Shown in pieces: positions 26,026-37,600 of a stretch of DNA of 64,000 nucleotides; the first letter of the stretch is position 1; each line of letters opens with the position of its first letter. Source of the stretch: Gossypium raimondii. Taxonomy: Eukaryota; Streptophyta; Magnoliopsida; Malvales; Malvaceae. The position numbers and the translations under genes were made by a program. A model generated the notes under the pieces. The model was not told the DNA's origin, made no database searches, and saw only the letters and a list, made by a program, of their open reading frames with translations. Location of the stretch: assembly GCF_025698545.1 (NCBI RefSeq), contig NC_068567.1:1736001-1800000 (forward strand), in the 5' to 3' direction.

Positions 26026-28600
26026 TTTAATTTAAGGCTATACCATCCTAAGGTGCCTATGTATAGAGAGCAAAAGAAAAGTGCATATCAAAGTCCATAT
26101 TAAAATATCAAAATATTCATTTGTTGGATAAATGAGCTCGTGTTTCTTTTTTAAATGCAATAAATTTAATCTCAAGTTTTGCTAGTGAGGTTCTAATAAT
26201 TCATATTCATTGAAAATAAACAACGATTGTTGAAACTTTAATATGAAAAATATTCAGTTCTTTGATAAATATCAATGTAAGTTCTCATTTATTGTATTAG
26301 TATTGATCGAGATGGTCTAACCGATCATACCAATTAATTAATATGTAAGACTAATAAACTTCGGTTTCTTGTCACATGTGATTCAATTGTACTAATAGTA
26401 CCAAATAGCGGGAAAGGCAATAATTTTCTAATACAAAATTCTTACCAAAATCTAATACATTCAATATATAGAAATTATTACTAATAAGTCAAGTAATGAG
26501 TTCCACAATTCACAAAAAAGATGCAATTTATACTTTTAGAAATTTCCGTGTTTACAAAATACATATAATCTTAAGTAATATAGTTGTAAGATTTCATATA
26601 AATATCAAAATAAAATTATATACTTAAAATTAGTAATGAATAACAAATAATTATAGCAACAGAACCCCGTGTGTTGGCTTGATGGTTAGAGTGTTCACCT
26701 TCTAAGTGTGGTCTGAATTGAGTCGCACTAGTTGCGTTGTTGTTTTGCCCTCCTCTTATAATTCATCAAAAAATTATTACAACAAGAAGTTTCTCAATAT
26801 GGATTATGGAAATCCTCAAAATTGACATTACAGAGACAATAGATAGGAGATCTTGCAACTACATGTGCATATAATTATCAAATTTTGATCGCCATAGATT
26901 TCATAGTAAAACATTTGTATGGACAAAGCTCATGTCTGAAATATAAAAATTAGATTTTTTTTTCCATAAGCACCATCCTAAATATGCATGAATTTCAATT
27001 CAAAATCTATTTGTTCATGTTTCGTCTCCAATTATAACAAGCATGCTATAATAAAATACATCATAGTGAAATATACTTGAAAATCATTAACATTTATAAA
27101 ACAATCGAATTTTCACGTAAGATGCTTGAACGTTATTCGATACACATTGTACCAAATTTCAATACCAAATATATGTTATAGAATCTTATGATGCTCTAAT
27201 CAATTATTTATAATTTATAATTCAATTTAAAAGGTATAATCTAATCCTTAATGACAGGTTTATAAGACTCAATTAGATCCTATCAATTTCCCTTAATCAA
27301 AATTTAAGCATGTTTAATAACAAAAATTTAATCATCATATACTTAATCATTCAAATATTATGCATAATATAACTTACGAAATCTTAAAATAATTTTTTTC
27401 AGAAACAATTTTACCAAAGATAAGATAGTGAAAAAACATACTAGATAAATTATATAACTTTCTTGCCATAAAAGTTTACAATTCATTTCTTACTTGCCAT
27501 AGAAAAGAATTGTGAAAAAAGAAGAGTATCGTCTTGATAGCGTATCATGAAATAAATAAATAACAAGAGAAATAGGAGAGCAAAAGAGAAGTACGTATTT
27601 TAGTGATCCATAAAGATGTTCACAATGCTTCTTTATAATCTATATTTATATACAAAAGTATAAATGAAATAAAACTCTACTTTTAATGACTATTAGAGTT
27701 CTAAAGTATATTAAATTTATTTTGATCTTGTTGGACGTCCACTTAATAATAAAATATTTATAACATATACAAACTATATATAAAATGAAGGCCGTAAGGC
27801 CTTCTACAATGGGCACTTGTCTATTTTTTTCCTTTTTTTTACATGAGAATATTATGGGTAAGTGTCAATTACAATTCCTCTATTTTTAAATTATAAGAAT
27901 GGTTAAATTTTAATTTGATCATTATATTTCGCTCAAATTTGAGATTTAATCAGATACTTTAATTTTGACATAATTCGATACCTCAACTTTTATAATGTCA
28001 TTAGTCGGTCTAAATACTTTATTCTAATTAAGATAATTATGTGACTTTTTAAGGATTGCTAATACCACTAAAATTCTTTATTAAACTAAGATTTGTTTTA
28101 ATGTCATTAGTCAATCTAAATTCTTTGTTAATACCATCAATTTTTATTTGATTATCGATCTAGTTTTAATTAAATAAATTATTAAAATTTATAAAACTAG
28201 TTCAACCATTGGTGCAATCAATTTTTTTATCTCGATTCAATTTTTTATCCAAACTCATGTATCAACTGATTTGGTCCGATTCCAACAAGCTCAAACACGT
28301 TCAATTAGACTCATTTACTTTGTATAAAAATTGAGCTATTTTTGTGTGCTAGTCATATTTGAGATCAAGTTGAATTGAGGTTCCACAATATTAATTTAAA
28401 ATTTAAAAGAAAACCTTAATTACAACCCGAAACTACTCGAATCAAGTATTAAGATACATAAATTCTTCACAGTCAATAGCTCTAGTTTATTTCAAAAATG
28501 ATGAGATCGACTTCAGATTTCTTTTGAAACAAACTCGAATAGCTTATGAGCACAGATTTCATTTATCCCCTAATTACTTACAAATATTCACTATATACAC
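26026..28600. other. AT-rich intergenic DNA
   Basis: No gene recognised. Contents are one SINE-like copy (26661-26773, listed separately), a short perfect palindrome around 27787-27803 (AAGGCCGTAAGGCCTT-like), and otherwise unstructured AT-rich text up to the 3' end of the PORR gene. Confidence 0.45.
26661..26773 (+). mobile_element. tRNA-derived SINE-like element, family A copy 1
   Basis: The copy starts GAACCCCGTGTGTTGGCTTG. It carries a box A-like TTGGCTTGATGGTTAG and, about 40 bases later, a box B-like GGTCTGAATTGAG, then a T/C-rich tail and an A run. A second copy in opposite orientation lies at 37481-37600, and the two align along their whole length. The internal polymerase III boxes are degenerate. 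Confidence 0.6.
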
Positions 28601-28613
28601 AAATCATTTATCA

Positions 28614-30056
28614 TTACCAAGGCTCTGAATCTCCATTGTCATCACCAGTCCAAAACACTGCATTTCCTCCATTAGCATACAACATACTGCTTTCATTATC
28701 ATCATCATGAAAATCATATTCGAGGTCCGAATCTTCAGAATCGAACAAATTCTCAAATCCATCATCATAATCACCATCATCATAGTCGCCATCTTCAACT
28801 TCAACGTTATCATTGTTATCGCAGTCATCAAGGATGGTACCATTAATTCTAGCTTTCCTCTTTTCGCGTCGTATCCGTTTTCCTTCTGCAACTAATGCCA
28901 TTAGTTGATCTCTTATCACTAAACTCTCATCTTTCTCCAAAAGCACTCCTTTGTCATCAAACCCCTCAACTAAGAAAACCGAATCCCTCATCCCTTTCAA
29001 ACTCACGTAGAACAATTCCGGGTGTCTCACGATCATCGCCCTCAACTTATTTGGTAACCCGAACTCTTTCCTGAAATGTGTCAAGTGGTCTATTAATGTC
29101 CTCTTTTCAACCATCATCCCCAACACCTCTCTCACTACACCACAAGCTCTTTTCTCGGCCTCGAGGGATGACTTTGGAAAGTCGTCCAAAGACGTATTAT
29201 ACGGACAAATATCAGGCAATTCATTAAACTTCATTAAAAAATCCCGGTGTCGTCGCTTTAAATTCAACCCTTTCCGAAGGTTCAGTTGCTTAAACCTCAA
29301 AGGCCTATCAACGATCAACCCACGGTTTACCGGAGGAGACTTCAATGGAACAGCTAACTCAGGATCCCAATGCACAAGCTCAAGGGCCATACCATACGAG
29401 GTACCTACGATCTTAAACTTATCCGGATGATCATTACAAAGACGGGACCGAAAATTCGGAGATAACCCAAGATGAGGACCAAGGTGAACGATCTTAGACA
29501 AAAGAAGCCGACGATGAGAAGAAAGCATGAGAAGTTTCTGTAACTTGTTCGCCAAGAAACCTGACATAGCTGACTTAAGTTTCAATTCTTGCATAGCGAG
29601 AGACTTAGCAGCCGGGGTTAAACGAACACAAAGTTGGTACCCCGATTTTGTAGCGTTAAACGGAGTAGGCGGCATGGGGATAGTGAAGAGCTCGAAAATC
29701 GTGGGGTACCGATATATCATGGAAAGAATGGAACGAGGCTTGTGGATACAAAGGTAAGCACGGCATTTAGCGAGAATATGGATTGGAAGGAAGTGTTTCG
29801 GCTTCGAAAGTAACAAAGTTTTCAGCTTTTGGACGAAACGGATTTTGTTTTGTTTCACTACATGTTTGTCAAGTGAAGGGCTTCGAACAATTTTGAGAGA
29901 AGAACACGAAATCGAAAGGGATATACTTTGGGGTTTATTATAAATGTTTTGAAAGCTTTTTTTAGTTCTTTTAAGGGAAATGAAAGATGGGTTTGATGAT
30001 TGAAGGAAGCTGGAGCTGAGGAAATTGTCACTTTGGCACGAGACGGAGAGCAACAT
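28614..30056 (-). CDS. PORR-domain organelle RNA-recognition protein (intronless, 480 aa)
   Basis: PORR (plant organelle RNA recognition) proteins bind group II introns in chloroplasts or mitochondria and promote their splicing; WTF1 and WTF9 are characterised members. The N-terminus (about 1-55) is rich in Ser, hydroxylated and basic residues with almost no acidic ones, typical of an organelle transit peptide. The PORR domain spans about 62-400: LLLSKPKHFLPIHIL (81-95), the SILSMIYRYPTIFELF core, an arginine/leucine-rich central block, and late motifs including LRAMIVRHPELFYVSLKG. The last 70 residues are extremely acidic, with Asp/Asn runs and a DYDDGDYDDG duplication. The first Met gives the transit peptide and the frame is open throughout, as in most single-exon PORR genes. 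Which organelle and which intron it serves cannot be told from sequence. Confidence 0.88.
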   Translation of the reverse strand: MLLSVSCQSDNFLSSSFLQSSNPSFISLKRTKKSFQNIYNKPQSISLSISCSSLKIVRSPSLDKHVVKQNKIRFVQKLKTLLLSKPKHFLPIHILAKCRAYLCIHKPRSILSMIYRYPTIFELFTIPMPPTPFNATKSGYQLCVRLTPAAKSLAMQELKLKSAMSGFLANKLQKLLMLSSHRRLLLSKIVHLGPHLGLSPNFRSRLCNDHPDKFKIVGTSYGMALELVHWDPELAVPLKSPPVNRGLIVDRPLRFKQLNLRKGLNLKRRHRDFLMKFNELPDICPYNTSLDDFPKSSLEAEKRACGVVREVLGMMVEKRTLIDHLTHFRKEFGLPNKLRAMIVRHPELFYVSLKGMRDSVFLVEGFDDKGVLLEKDESLVIRDQLMALVAEGKRIRREKRKARINGTILDDCDNNDNVEVEDGDYDDGDYDDGFENLFDSEDSDLEYDFHDDDNESSMLYANGGNAVFWTGDDNGDSEPW

Positions 30057-30063
30057 GGTTGAT

Positions 30064-30490
30064 CTAGAGACTTTATGAGGATGCTTGCTGGTAGTAAGCT
30101 GTAGTGTAGGCTATGGTACAACGAGTGAAACTCTTTCAGGCATAACATCAAACAGGTTGAGGGCACTGTTGTTAGCTCGAAGAAATCGTCTAAAACATGA
30201 ATATTAAATTAATAGGTGTGGCGAATGAACGCTTGGGAAAGGAAAATTGGGTTCAAATTAGAACAAAATGACATGAAAATGGTTCACTCGAGACTTTATC
30301 AGGAAGCGTGTGGTGGGTTGAAGTGTAGGCTATGGTTCAAGTCAAACTCTTTCGGGCATAAAATCAAACATGTAGACAGCGCTGTTGTTGGCTAGAAGAA
30401 AATACCTAAAACAAGAGAATTCTATCAAAGGAATGCTTTGGCAAGAAAATTGGGAGCAAATTAGAACAAAAATGACATGAAAATGGTTCA
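30064..30490. repeat. Imperfect tandem duplication of the PORR gene upstream region
   Basis: Unit 1 (30064-30286) and unit 2 (30287-30490) match in order: 'gagactttat-agga', GTAGGCTATGGT, AAACTCTTTC-GGCATAA, 'atcaaaca', 'ctgttgtt-gct', then CAAATTAGAACAAAATGACATGAAAATGGTTCA. Unit 1 starts 8 bases before the ATG of the minus-strand PORR gene, so the duplicated segment is its 5' leader and proximal promoter. The copies differ by scattered substitutions and small indels, indicating some age. Confidence 0.85.
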
Positions 30491-30728
30491 GCTCTGGGGA
30501 AAAAGTGAAGAATTTTTGCAAAGCGAAACCCAAGCCAAGCAAGTATAAACAAGTCCACCTGACTCCTTTATCGCTTTAAGCTTTGGGCTTAAGCATGCCT
30601 CGTACTTGGGCTACAACTTGGGTACCTTCAACTACATGCGTTGAATTGGGTCGAAAAGCACAAACTCAATAATTTACTTTTAAGTTAAAACTAATCCACT
30701 TGTTAGCACATACATAAATTTCGGTAAA

Positions 30729-31038
30729 ATTCAAATTATATTTTGTCTTTTTTATTTAAAAAATAGATAAATTAATTCATATACATTAAATTAAAAAGTA
30801 AATTAAATCTTTTATTAAAAATTTCATCCATGCGTATTGTTAAAAACTAGCCCTTGTATATCAGCATAAGATATGCATGGAACATCAAGTATCATTATCC
30901 GGTTATTCTGTTAGTCTTGCTAGTTTTAATTGAACAAATAGATGAAATTCTTAATAGAAAAGACCAATTTACTCTTTGACCTAATATACGTAAATTAATT
31001 TACTTATTTTTTAATAGAAGGAGCAAAATGCAATAACT
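30729..31038. mobile_element. Non-coding inverted-repeat element, family C copy 1
   Basis: The left part (AAATTATATTTTGTC ... AAAAATTTCATCCATG) and right part (ATAGATGAAATTC ... GGAGCAAAATGCAATAACTC) are inverted copies of each other about 100 bases long, separated by about 100 bases. A related element lies at 58919-59217. No target duplication could be fixed by eye. Confidence 0.55.
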
Positions 31039-32847
31039 CCAGAATACTTTTCTCAAGAAATTTCACTTTTGAATTTAAGGTCAAGCCTTAATAAACAATT
31101 GTAGGCCTCATTTACTAGATTTGAAAAATTTTAGAAATTTAATTTTTTTGGTTGACTTTCAATAAAGCATATTTATGAATCATATTAGAATTAAAATTGA
31201 ATTTGATACGATTACATTTAAAACTTTAAATAAATTTATTGTCGAGTGAATTTTTTTGAATAATTTTATTATAATTTTAATCGTATTTACTCTCTTTTTT
31301 TGACACAATACTTAGAATTATTCATAGTCCCTCCCCAACTTATTTAAAGAAAAATGCACTTGAACATACTCGAACCCACATACTCCTGCATTGACAACAA
31401 CATTCATACCAATCAAACTATGACTCAATCGGCCAAAAAGAAATAAATTTTATGAAACCAATAAATAAAATAAAAAAAATAACATTCTTGGAAACTTTAG
31501 TATGATTTAAATTAATGTTTGATGGAAAATAAATAAAAATTAATGTTGATGGGATGTGCTATTAGATTGATTTCTTGAATGTATTATTTCCTCATTTTTG
31601 GTTGACAATGATGATCAACCATAAATAAATGTCTTCAAATGTGGGTCAATATCGATATTTAATTTAATTAATTTTAGAATTAATCAAATTTAAAATTTAG
31701 TTCAAACTCAAGTTCAATTTGAGAATTTGTATATTTATATAATTTTATTTTTTTAAGATATTTATTGGAGCGAATCTAATAATTAACTATTCGTATTTTG
31801 TAGATCCATTAAAGGGGTAAATGCTGGCCACGAGTTTTAAAACTGCTCCATACTTAGGGTAAGGATTTAATCATGATTTTGAGTTAGCATTAATGGTATA
31901 AAAGTTTGAAAGGGAAGGGTCTAAAGAGAGAAACTTTTGTCTCAACTGCCCCAACTACAGAAATTTGAAGCCAATCCCTTTTGTTTCAACTGCCTTGCAT
32001 GTTAGGTCTTATGTCATGCATCAATGCCATGTTTCCCATCTCACTACATTAATAACATAAGTCTTACATTATTCACAAATTTAGAATTTAGCCTCTATAC
32101 TATTAGTTTTAGCAATTTAGTCCTTTATTTTTCAGAGTTCGAAATTTAGGTCTAATTACTAACACTTTCTTTTTGTTAAATTTGTTGGTATGATATTTTG
32201 AAATTAAAAGAATACTCACTTGGTGGTCATGTAATTAAAAAATGACATTGTAATGAACTTGAATTTAACAAAATAATGTTAATGATGTTAACAGTTGAAT
32301 TTGAATTTTGAAATTGAAAAGGAGAGACTAAATTTCAAATTTATAAAGAGTACAAGAACTTATAGTGTATTTTAACTATTTTTATAAAGGTTAATATAAT
32401 CTTTGACCTTAAACTGGCAGCTAAATCTACTTTGGTATATATATTTTTTTGTCCATTTTGGTCCTTAAACTTTATTCCATCAAGATTTAATGACATGATA
32501 TGATTTTAGAATGTCACATCATTAAACTTTTATATTTTTTAAGTTCAAAAATCAAAAGGAATTTAGTTGTCAAATTTAGATACCAAAGTGGATCGAAAAA
32601 AAAATATTAATACTGAAGTGAACCTAGTTATCGAGTTTAGATACTTTTGAGATTTTAATATAATAGGAATATTATAATTTAATATGTATATATATCCATC
32701 ATATGAGTCGACATCATGTAAATTTGGTACAAATTCAAGCCCAGTAGCCCACAAACATGTGTACCGTTTCCTTTTATTTAAATCCTGCAACAATGGATAA
32801 CTAACCTGCTTCGCTTAGAGGTAGGTTCATAGGGGCAAAAAGAAAAA
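31039..32847. other. Intergenic DNA upstream of the RhoGDI gene
   Basis: Gene-free. The block 32080-32390 ('gaatactcacttgg-ggtcatgtaa-aaaaatgacattgtaatgaact') is a diverged relative of 45580-46080, so it is a dispersed repeat. A TATATATA run near 32688 and TTATTTAAAT near 32774 are possible core promoter sites for the RhoGDI gene starting at 32848, but neither stands out from the AT-rich background. Confidence 0.45.
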
Positions 32848-34583
32848 ATGTCATCAGCTGCTGTAGGAACTTTCTCGGCATCCAAACAGATTGGTTTCAA
32901 CAAAAACGAAACCAAAGCTGGCGAAGAAGAAGAGTTAAGAGATGAGAAAAACAAGAAATTCATTGATGATAATGATGAAGAAGCTATCAACAATGGTGGT
33001 AAACCCCATGATGATCAACATGATGAAGAAGAAGAAGATGATGATGATGATGATGCCAAGTTGAAATCCGAGAAAGAATTGGATCTTGGTCCTCAATTTT
33101 CCCTCAAAGAACAGCTTGAAAAAGACAAGGTATATAAATTTTCTTGGAAAATTATACCCAGATTCCATGAAAATACTCAAACCTTGATTTTTTTTCTTTT
33201 GTTTGTTTCAAGGATGACGAAAGTTTAAGGAGATGGAAAGAACAACTTCTTGGTAGTGTTGATATGTCTGCGGTCGGAGGTACATGTTACCCCAACTCTT
33301 CATTTTTTTATTATTTACGTCTGGATATTTACGTTACAATATTTACAGGGGTCAATTCAAAAAAATTTGAGGGACCAAAATTGAATTTTTTATAATTCTT
33401 GAAAGGATTAAATACATTTTTTTTTAATTTTTGGGTTAAAGCGTAATTTTTTTATATTAATTTATAATTTGATCATTTATAAAAAGTTATATTGTAATTT
33501 TTTAATTTTGTGGCGAAGGTCCCTACCTGCCCCTTCTATCCGCTTCTACATATTCATGTTCGACTCATATTTGTGTCTTTTCTTGATTTAATGCAGAGAG
33601 TAAAGAGCCTGAAGTTAAGATATTAAGCCTCTCGATCGTATCCCCTGGTAGACCAGACATAATTTTGCCAATCCCATTTGTTACAAAGCCTAAAACTTGT
33701 CTGTTTACTCTAAAAGAAGGAAGTCGATTTCGTCTCAAATTCACCTTCAATGTCTCCAACAACATTGTCTCTGGTCTTAAATACGTAAACACTGTTTGGA
33801 AAACTGGTATTCGAGGTAAGAAAAACAACCTTTTAGAAAAGGGTTCGGGTTTGAGGTTGGATTAATTTTAAATGTGGTTGATATTGAAATTAAATTTGAC
33901 AGTGGACAACACAAAGATAATGTTGGGGACATTTAGTCCACAAAAGGAACCTTATACATTTGAATTGGAAGAAGAAACTACACCTTCAGGCTTGTTTGCT
34001 AGAGGCTCATATGCTGTAAGGACCAAGGTAAATTATATTTGATGGTTTAAATTTATTTTTAGTCCCTGTACTTTTTTATTTTTTGAAATTTAGTCTCTTT
34101 ACTTTTATTTTTCAGATGCCTGGTTTGAAAATTAAAGTTCGATTAATGATTTTGTTAATAAAGTTTTGTTAATTTGAATATGTTGCATTTAAACATTCAA
34201 AGGTCTGGGTTTTTTTTTTTTTAAATTAAAGGTATTACCGATTGGACTTTAATTTTTGAATCAAACAAGTGAAGGAACTGAATTCCTAGAATTAGAAGTA
34301 AAGGGATTGAATTTAAAAGTCCGAAGAGTATAGGGACTAAGGACAGAATTTGACCATATATAATTTATAAATTTATTACAAATTTTATAATTAAGAATTT
34401 AACATTACATTAAAAAAATTCTGATTTTATTTATATACATTAGAATTTGTCTTAATTTTAAAATATTGAAGCTTAATTTCTCTTTTTAATTTGTTTATGC
34501 AGTTTGTAGATGATGATGACAAAGTCTATTTGGATGTGAGTTATCACTTTGAAATCCAGAAGAACTGGGGTTCACGTCCTTGA
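32848..34583 (+). CDS. Rho GDP-dissociation inhibitor (RhoGDI), 5 exons
   Basis: Cytosolic regulator that extracts prenylated ROP/RAC GTPases from membranes and holds them in the GDP form. In Arabidopsis a family member (SCN1) confines ROP activity during root-hair growth. Exons: 32848-33129, 33213-33279, 33597-33815, 33903-34027, 34503-34583; all GT-AG and in phase, 257 aa. Residues 1-75 form a poorly conserved acidic N-terminal extension with an Asp/Glu run (about 58-70), as in plant RhoGDIs. From about 78 the conserved fold follows: LGPQFSLKEQLEKDKDDESL, RRWKEQLLGSVD, VVSP-like IVSPGRPDI, then VWKTGIRVDNTKIMLGTFSP, PYTFELEEETTPSGLFARGSY and the C-terminal FVDDDDKVYLDV...WG. The ATG follows an A-rich leader (AAAAAATGTC). 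Complete and apparently functional. Paralogue identity cannot be assigned. Confidence 0.93.
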
Positions 34584-35447
34584 AGGAAAATTTAAGGGAA
34601 AAAAATGCAATTAATCCACTTTTTTATTTTATTTGTGCTTGATTGTTGGGGTTTTTTTTTTCTTCTTCTAAATATCTCTTGTAGATTCTGTTTTATATTA
34701 TTATTTTCTTTCTGATTGTCTATCTGTCTACATATCATGGCTTCCACATTCCCTTTATTGAGGTGGCAAAATAGTACCTTAAAAAATGGTAAATTTTGCT
34801 CTCAGTCCATGTACAATGTACACATTTGAAATCCAATCCATTTAATTTTAATTTCAAGAATTCAACCCTTCTACTCTTTTGATTTAACAATTGAAGTCCA
34901 ATTGATAAGACTGTCAAAGGATCTTCGCTATTATGTATAATATTAATCAAGTGAATAATTTTTTTAACAATGTCGGTAATATAATTTAATAGAAGTTTGT
35001 TGACAATATTATCAATTGAAATTCAATTATTGAATAAAAAATAGAGGATTAAATTTCAAATATGTAAAAATTATAAGCATAATTAGACCAAAAGATCTTA
35101 TACTTTCATACATGATGTAATCAAATTTAATTATGATTACTCGTGTTTAAGATTTTAATATATTGATTATTTCTTTACACCACAAAGAATGTAACAAGAG
35201 TAGTAGATTGATGCCAAATGTTTATATCTACTAAAATGTTAATTTCTACTATCAGTCCTTGTATTATGTGTAAGTTGTGAATTTAATTACTATAATTTGA
35301 TCACTTTTAGTCATTATATTTTTTGAAATTTAAAATTTCAATTCTGACCAAACAGTAGTTCATAAATTCATTAAATTCCACTAGTTCCGAAATTTGACGT
35401 GACCAAACAGTAGTTAACTTGCTATTTTCACATATTACCTGCAAATA
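34584..35447. other. Intergenic DNA after the RhoGDI gene
   Basis: After the TGA comes a T-rich 3' region, then AT-rich text with 'agtccttgta' and 'attgaagtccaattga' phrases seen in several other non-coding repeats of this window. No gene. Confidence 0.4.
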
Positions 35448-36226
35448 AGGTTATAAATGAATGGAGCTTGAAAGAACAAGACACTGTTTATCTTCATTCA
35501 TTTATTTATTTTTAAGCTTGTTCGTGTTCGTGTTCATGTTCGATTGGTGTTTGTTAATAATTTTGAATTTGTGTTCATGTTCATTTATTTAAAATCATGT
35601 ATGTTCATGTCTTTTCATTTAAGTTAAATGAATATGTTCACTAACATATAATTAAACAAGTTTATGAACAAAATATACATACATACTATTTTTAGATATA
35701 AAAACCAAATATAAGTATAAATAATTATATTATAAATAAACAAAATAAGCACACAAACACTAAAATTTTATTAATATATAATATTCAAATAATAAGCTAG
35801 GTTTAAACGAATATAAACGAGTTTGTTCATGAATATAAATGAACTAAGCAAGTCTTGTTCGTGTTCAGTTTGTTTAATAAACAAACCTTAAAATTTGTTC
35901 ATGTTTGTTTATTTAGCTTGATAAACGAACATAAACCAATCTATTCATAAGCAGAGGCGAAACCATAAAATTTTTTTAGGGGGTAAAAATATAATTTCAC
36001 AATTTTAATAGCCTATATATTTATAATTTTTAAAGAATTAAATTATTTTTTATATTTTTAAGGGAGGCCAAAGTGTAATTTTACCTTTACTAATTTAAAA
36101 TTTTAAAAATTTAAAGGGCCTAAATAAAAAATTTTCCATTTTAGGGGGACCGGGGCCCCTGCCAACCCCACTAGTTTCGCCCCTGTTCATAAGTTCTTCA
36201 TCGAACATTCTATTCATTTATAGCCC
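35448..36226. mobile_element. Non-coding element with GTTCATGTTCG repeats and short inverted ends
   Basis: The left end AGGTTATAAATGAATGGAGC and the right end (AGGGCTATAAATGAATAG on the minus strand) are inverted repeats. The interior is full of TTCGTGTTCATGTTTG-type direct and inverted motifs, with many complementary 'gaacataaac' copies in the right half. It is interrupted at 35952-36185 by an hAT-like MITE. Class uncertain; no coding sequence. Confidence 0.5.
35952..36185. mobile_element. hAT-like MITE (234 bp) with perfect 8 bp target duplication
   Basis: The ends CAGAGGCGAAACCA and CAGGGGCGAAACTAG (minus strand) are inverted repeats. TTCATAAG flanks both sides exactly (35944-35951 and 36186-36193). 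An 8 bp duplication with CAG-type ends is the mark of hAT transposons. The interior contains AGGGGGACCGGGGCCCC near the right end and encodes nothing. Confidence 0.85.
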
Positions 36227-37179
36227 TACTCACAAAAAGTCAATTAATGGATTTAACGATCGTCGTTTACATCAAAGCTAAAAATTTGAAATTCGAAACA
36301 TATAGGGATTATAATTTTATACATAGTATATGACTAATAGTAAAATTTAATAAAACGGAATTAACCGCTACTATTTGAGTTAAGAATAAAACTTCAAAAT
36401 CCAAAAAATATAATGACCAAAGATGACTAAATTAAAGTACAATGACCAAATCTACAACTTATGTTAAGTATAGGGACTAATAGCAAAATTTGACCCAAAA
36501 ACACTCCATGGTAAAGAAACTTGATTGCCCCAAACAATTGGTGAAATTATTATGGATGTGGGGGATGAAAATGACAAGGGGACATGGGCACCATGTGCCA
36601 TGATTTTAGCAATGGCGGATTTGCTTTTTAACTTTATTTTTGGTACATGCCTTGCACTTCAAGGCTTACAAAGTAAATGCCAATTTATGTTGTGGTCCTA
36701 ACTTCAAATTTTATTTGTAACTATGTGTGTGACAATCACATGCAAGTTCACGTGTAATAGATTTATTTATGAATCGGACTATTCATTTGCACGAGTTAAT
36801 TTTTAAATTTAAATTTAAATTTAATTGAAAAATAAATTTTTTTAATTATAAATCCAACATAAAAAGATATTTTGCTTACCATATGCATGTACAAATACAA
36901 TAAAGAACTTTCTTTTCAATCATCATGAATGAAGTAAATTAATGTATTGAAAACGAAATCACCTTTATCTTTTCTGTTTTTACATGAGAAAATATGTTAT
37001 TAAATAAATTTGTTAAAGAAATAAAATAATATTAAATGCTACCTTTAATCTTGATGGATGGATGATAGTTTTGTTTATATATATATATATATACATTATT
37101 ACGATTTTATATTCATACATTAAATGAAAAGTTATAAATATTTAAGAATGTTACATTTTAAGTTGATGTACTTTAAATT

Positions 37180-37320
37180 TTGATTGAGTCATAATTTGAT
37201 TGGTATGGGTATTGTTGTTGATGCAGGAGGATATGAGATCGAGTGCGCTAAAGCGCATTAACTTTCTATTTATAGGTTCGAGAGGGGCTATGAGTAGTCT
37301 TAGGCATTATGTCAAAAAAA
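37180..37320 (+). mobile_element. SINE-like element, family B copy
   Basis: TTTGATTGGTATGGGTATTG could be a box A region and GGATATGAGATCGAGTGCGC a box B-like region about 40 bases later, followed by AAGCGCATTAACTTTCTATTTATAGG. The same order of motifs is seen at 44401-44550, in part at 44110-44195, and at 63695-63805. The tRNA origin is inference from the GAGTTCGAATGC form in the second copy. Confidence 0.45.
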
Positions 37321-37480
37321 TCATATATGATCATAACCTATAATAAGATTATTCAAAAAAAATCATGTTTAAATTTTTTATACAATTTTTACTATTATAT
37401 CTATTAACTCCTAACTCTTTAAATTGGAGACTAATAAGCACTTAAATATATTAAAATAACGATGTCAATTGTTAATTGTT

Positions 37481-37600
37481 TTTCTTTTTGGTGAATTATA
37501 TGAGAGTAAAACCCTAACAACAACGCGATTAGTGCAATCCGGATTCGGGCCAGACTTGAGGCAGTGAACACCCTAACCATCAAATCAACACACATGGTTC
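37481..37600 (-). mobile_element. tRNA-derived SINE-like element, family A copy 2
   Basis: On the minus strand this starts GAACCATGTGTGTTGATTTG and carries TTGATTTGATGGTTAGGGTG (box A-like) and GGCCCGAATCC (close to the box B consensus GGTTCGANNCC). It ends in an A-rich tail. It aligns throughout with the copy at 26661-26773. Confidence 0.6.
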
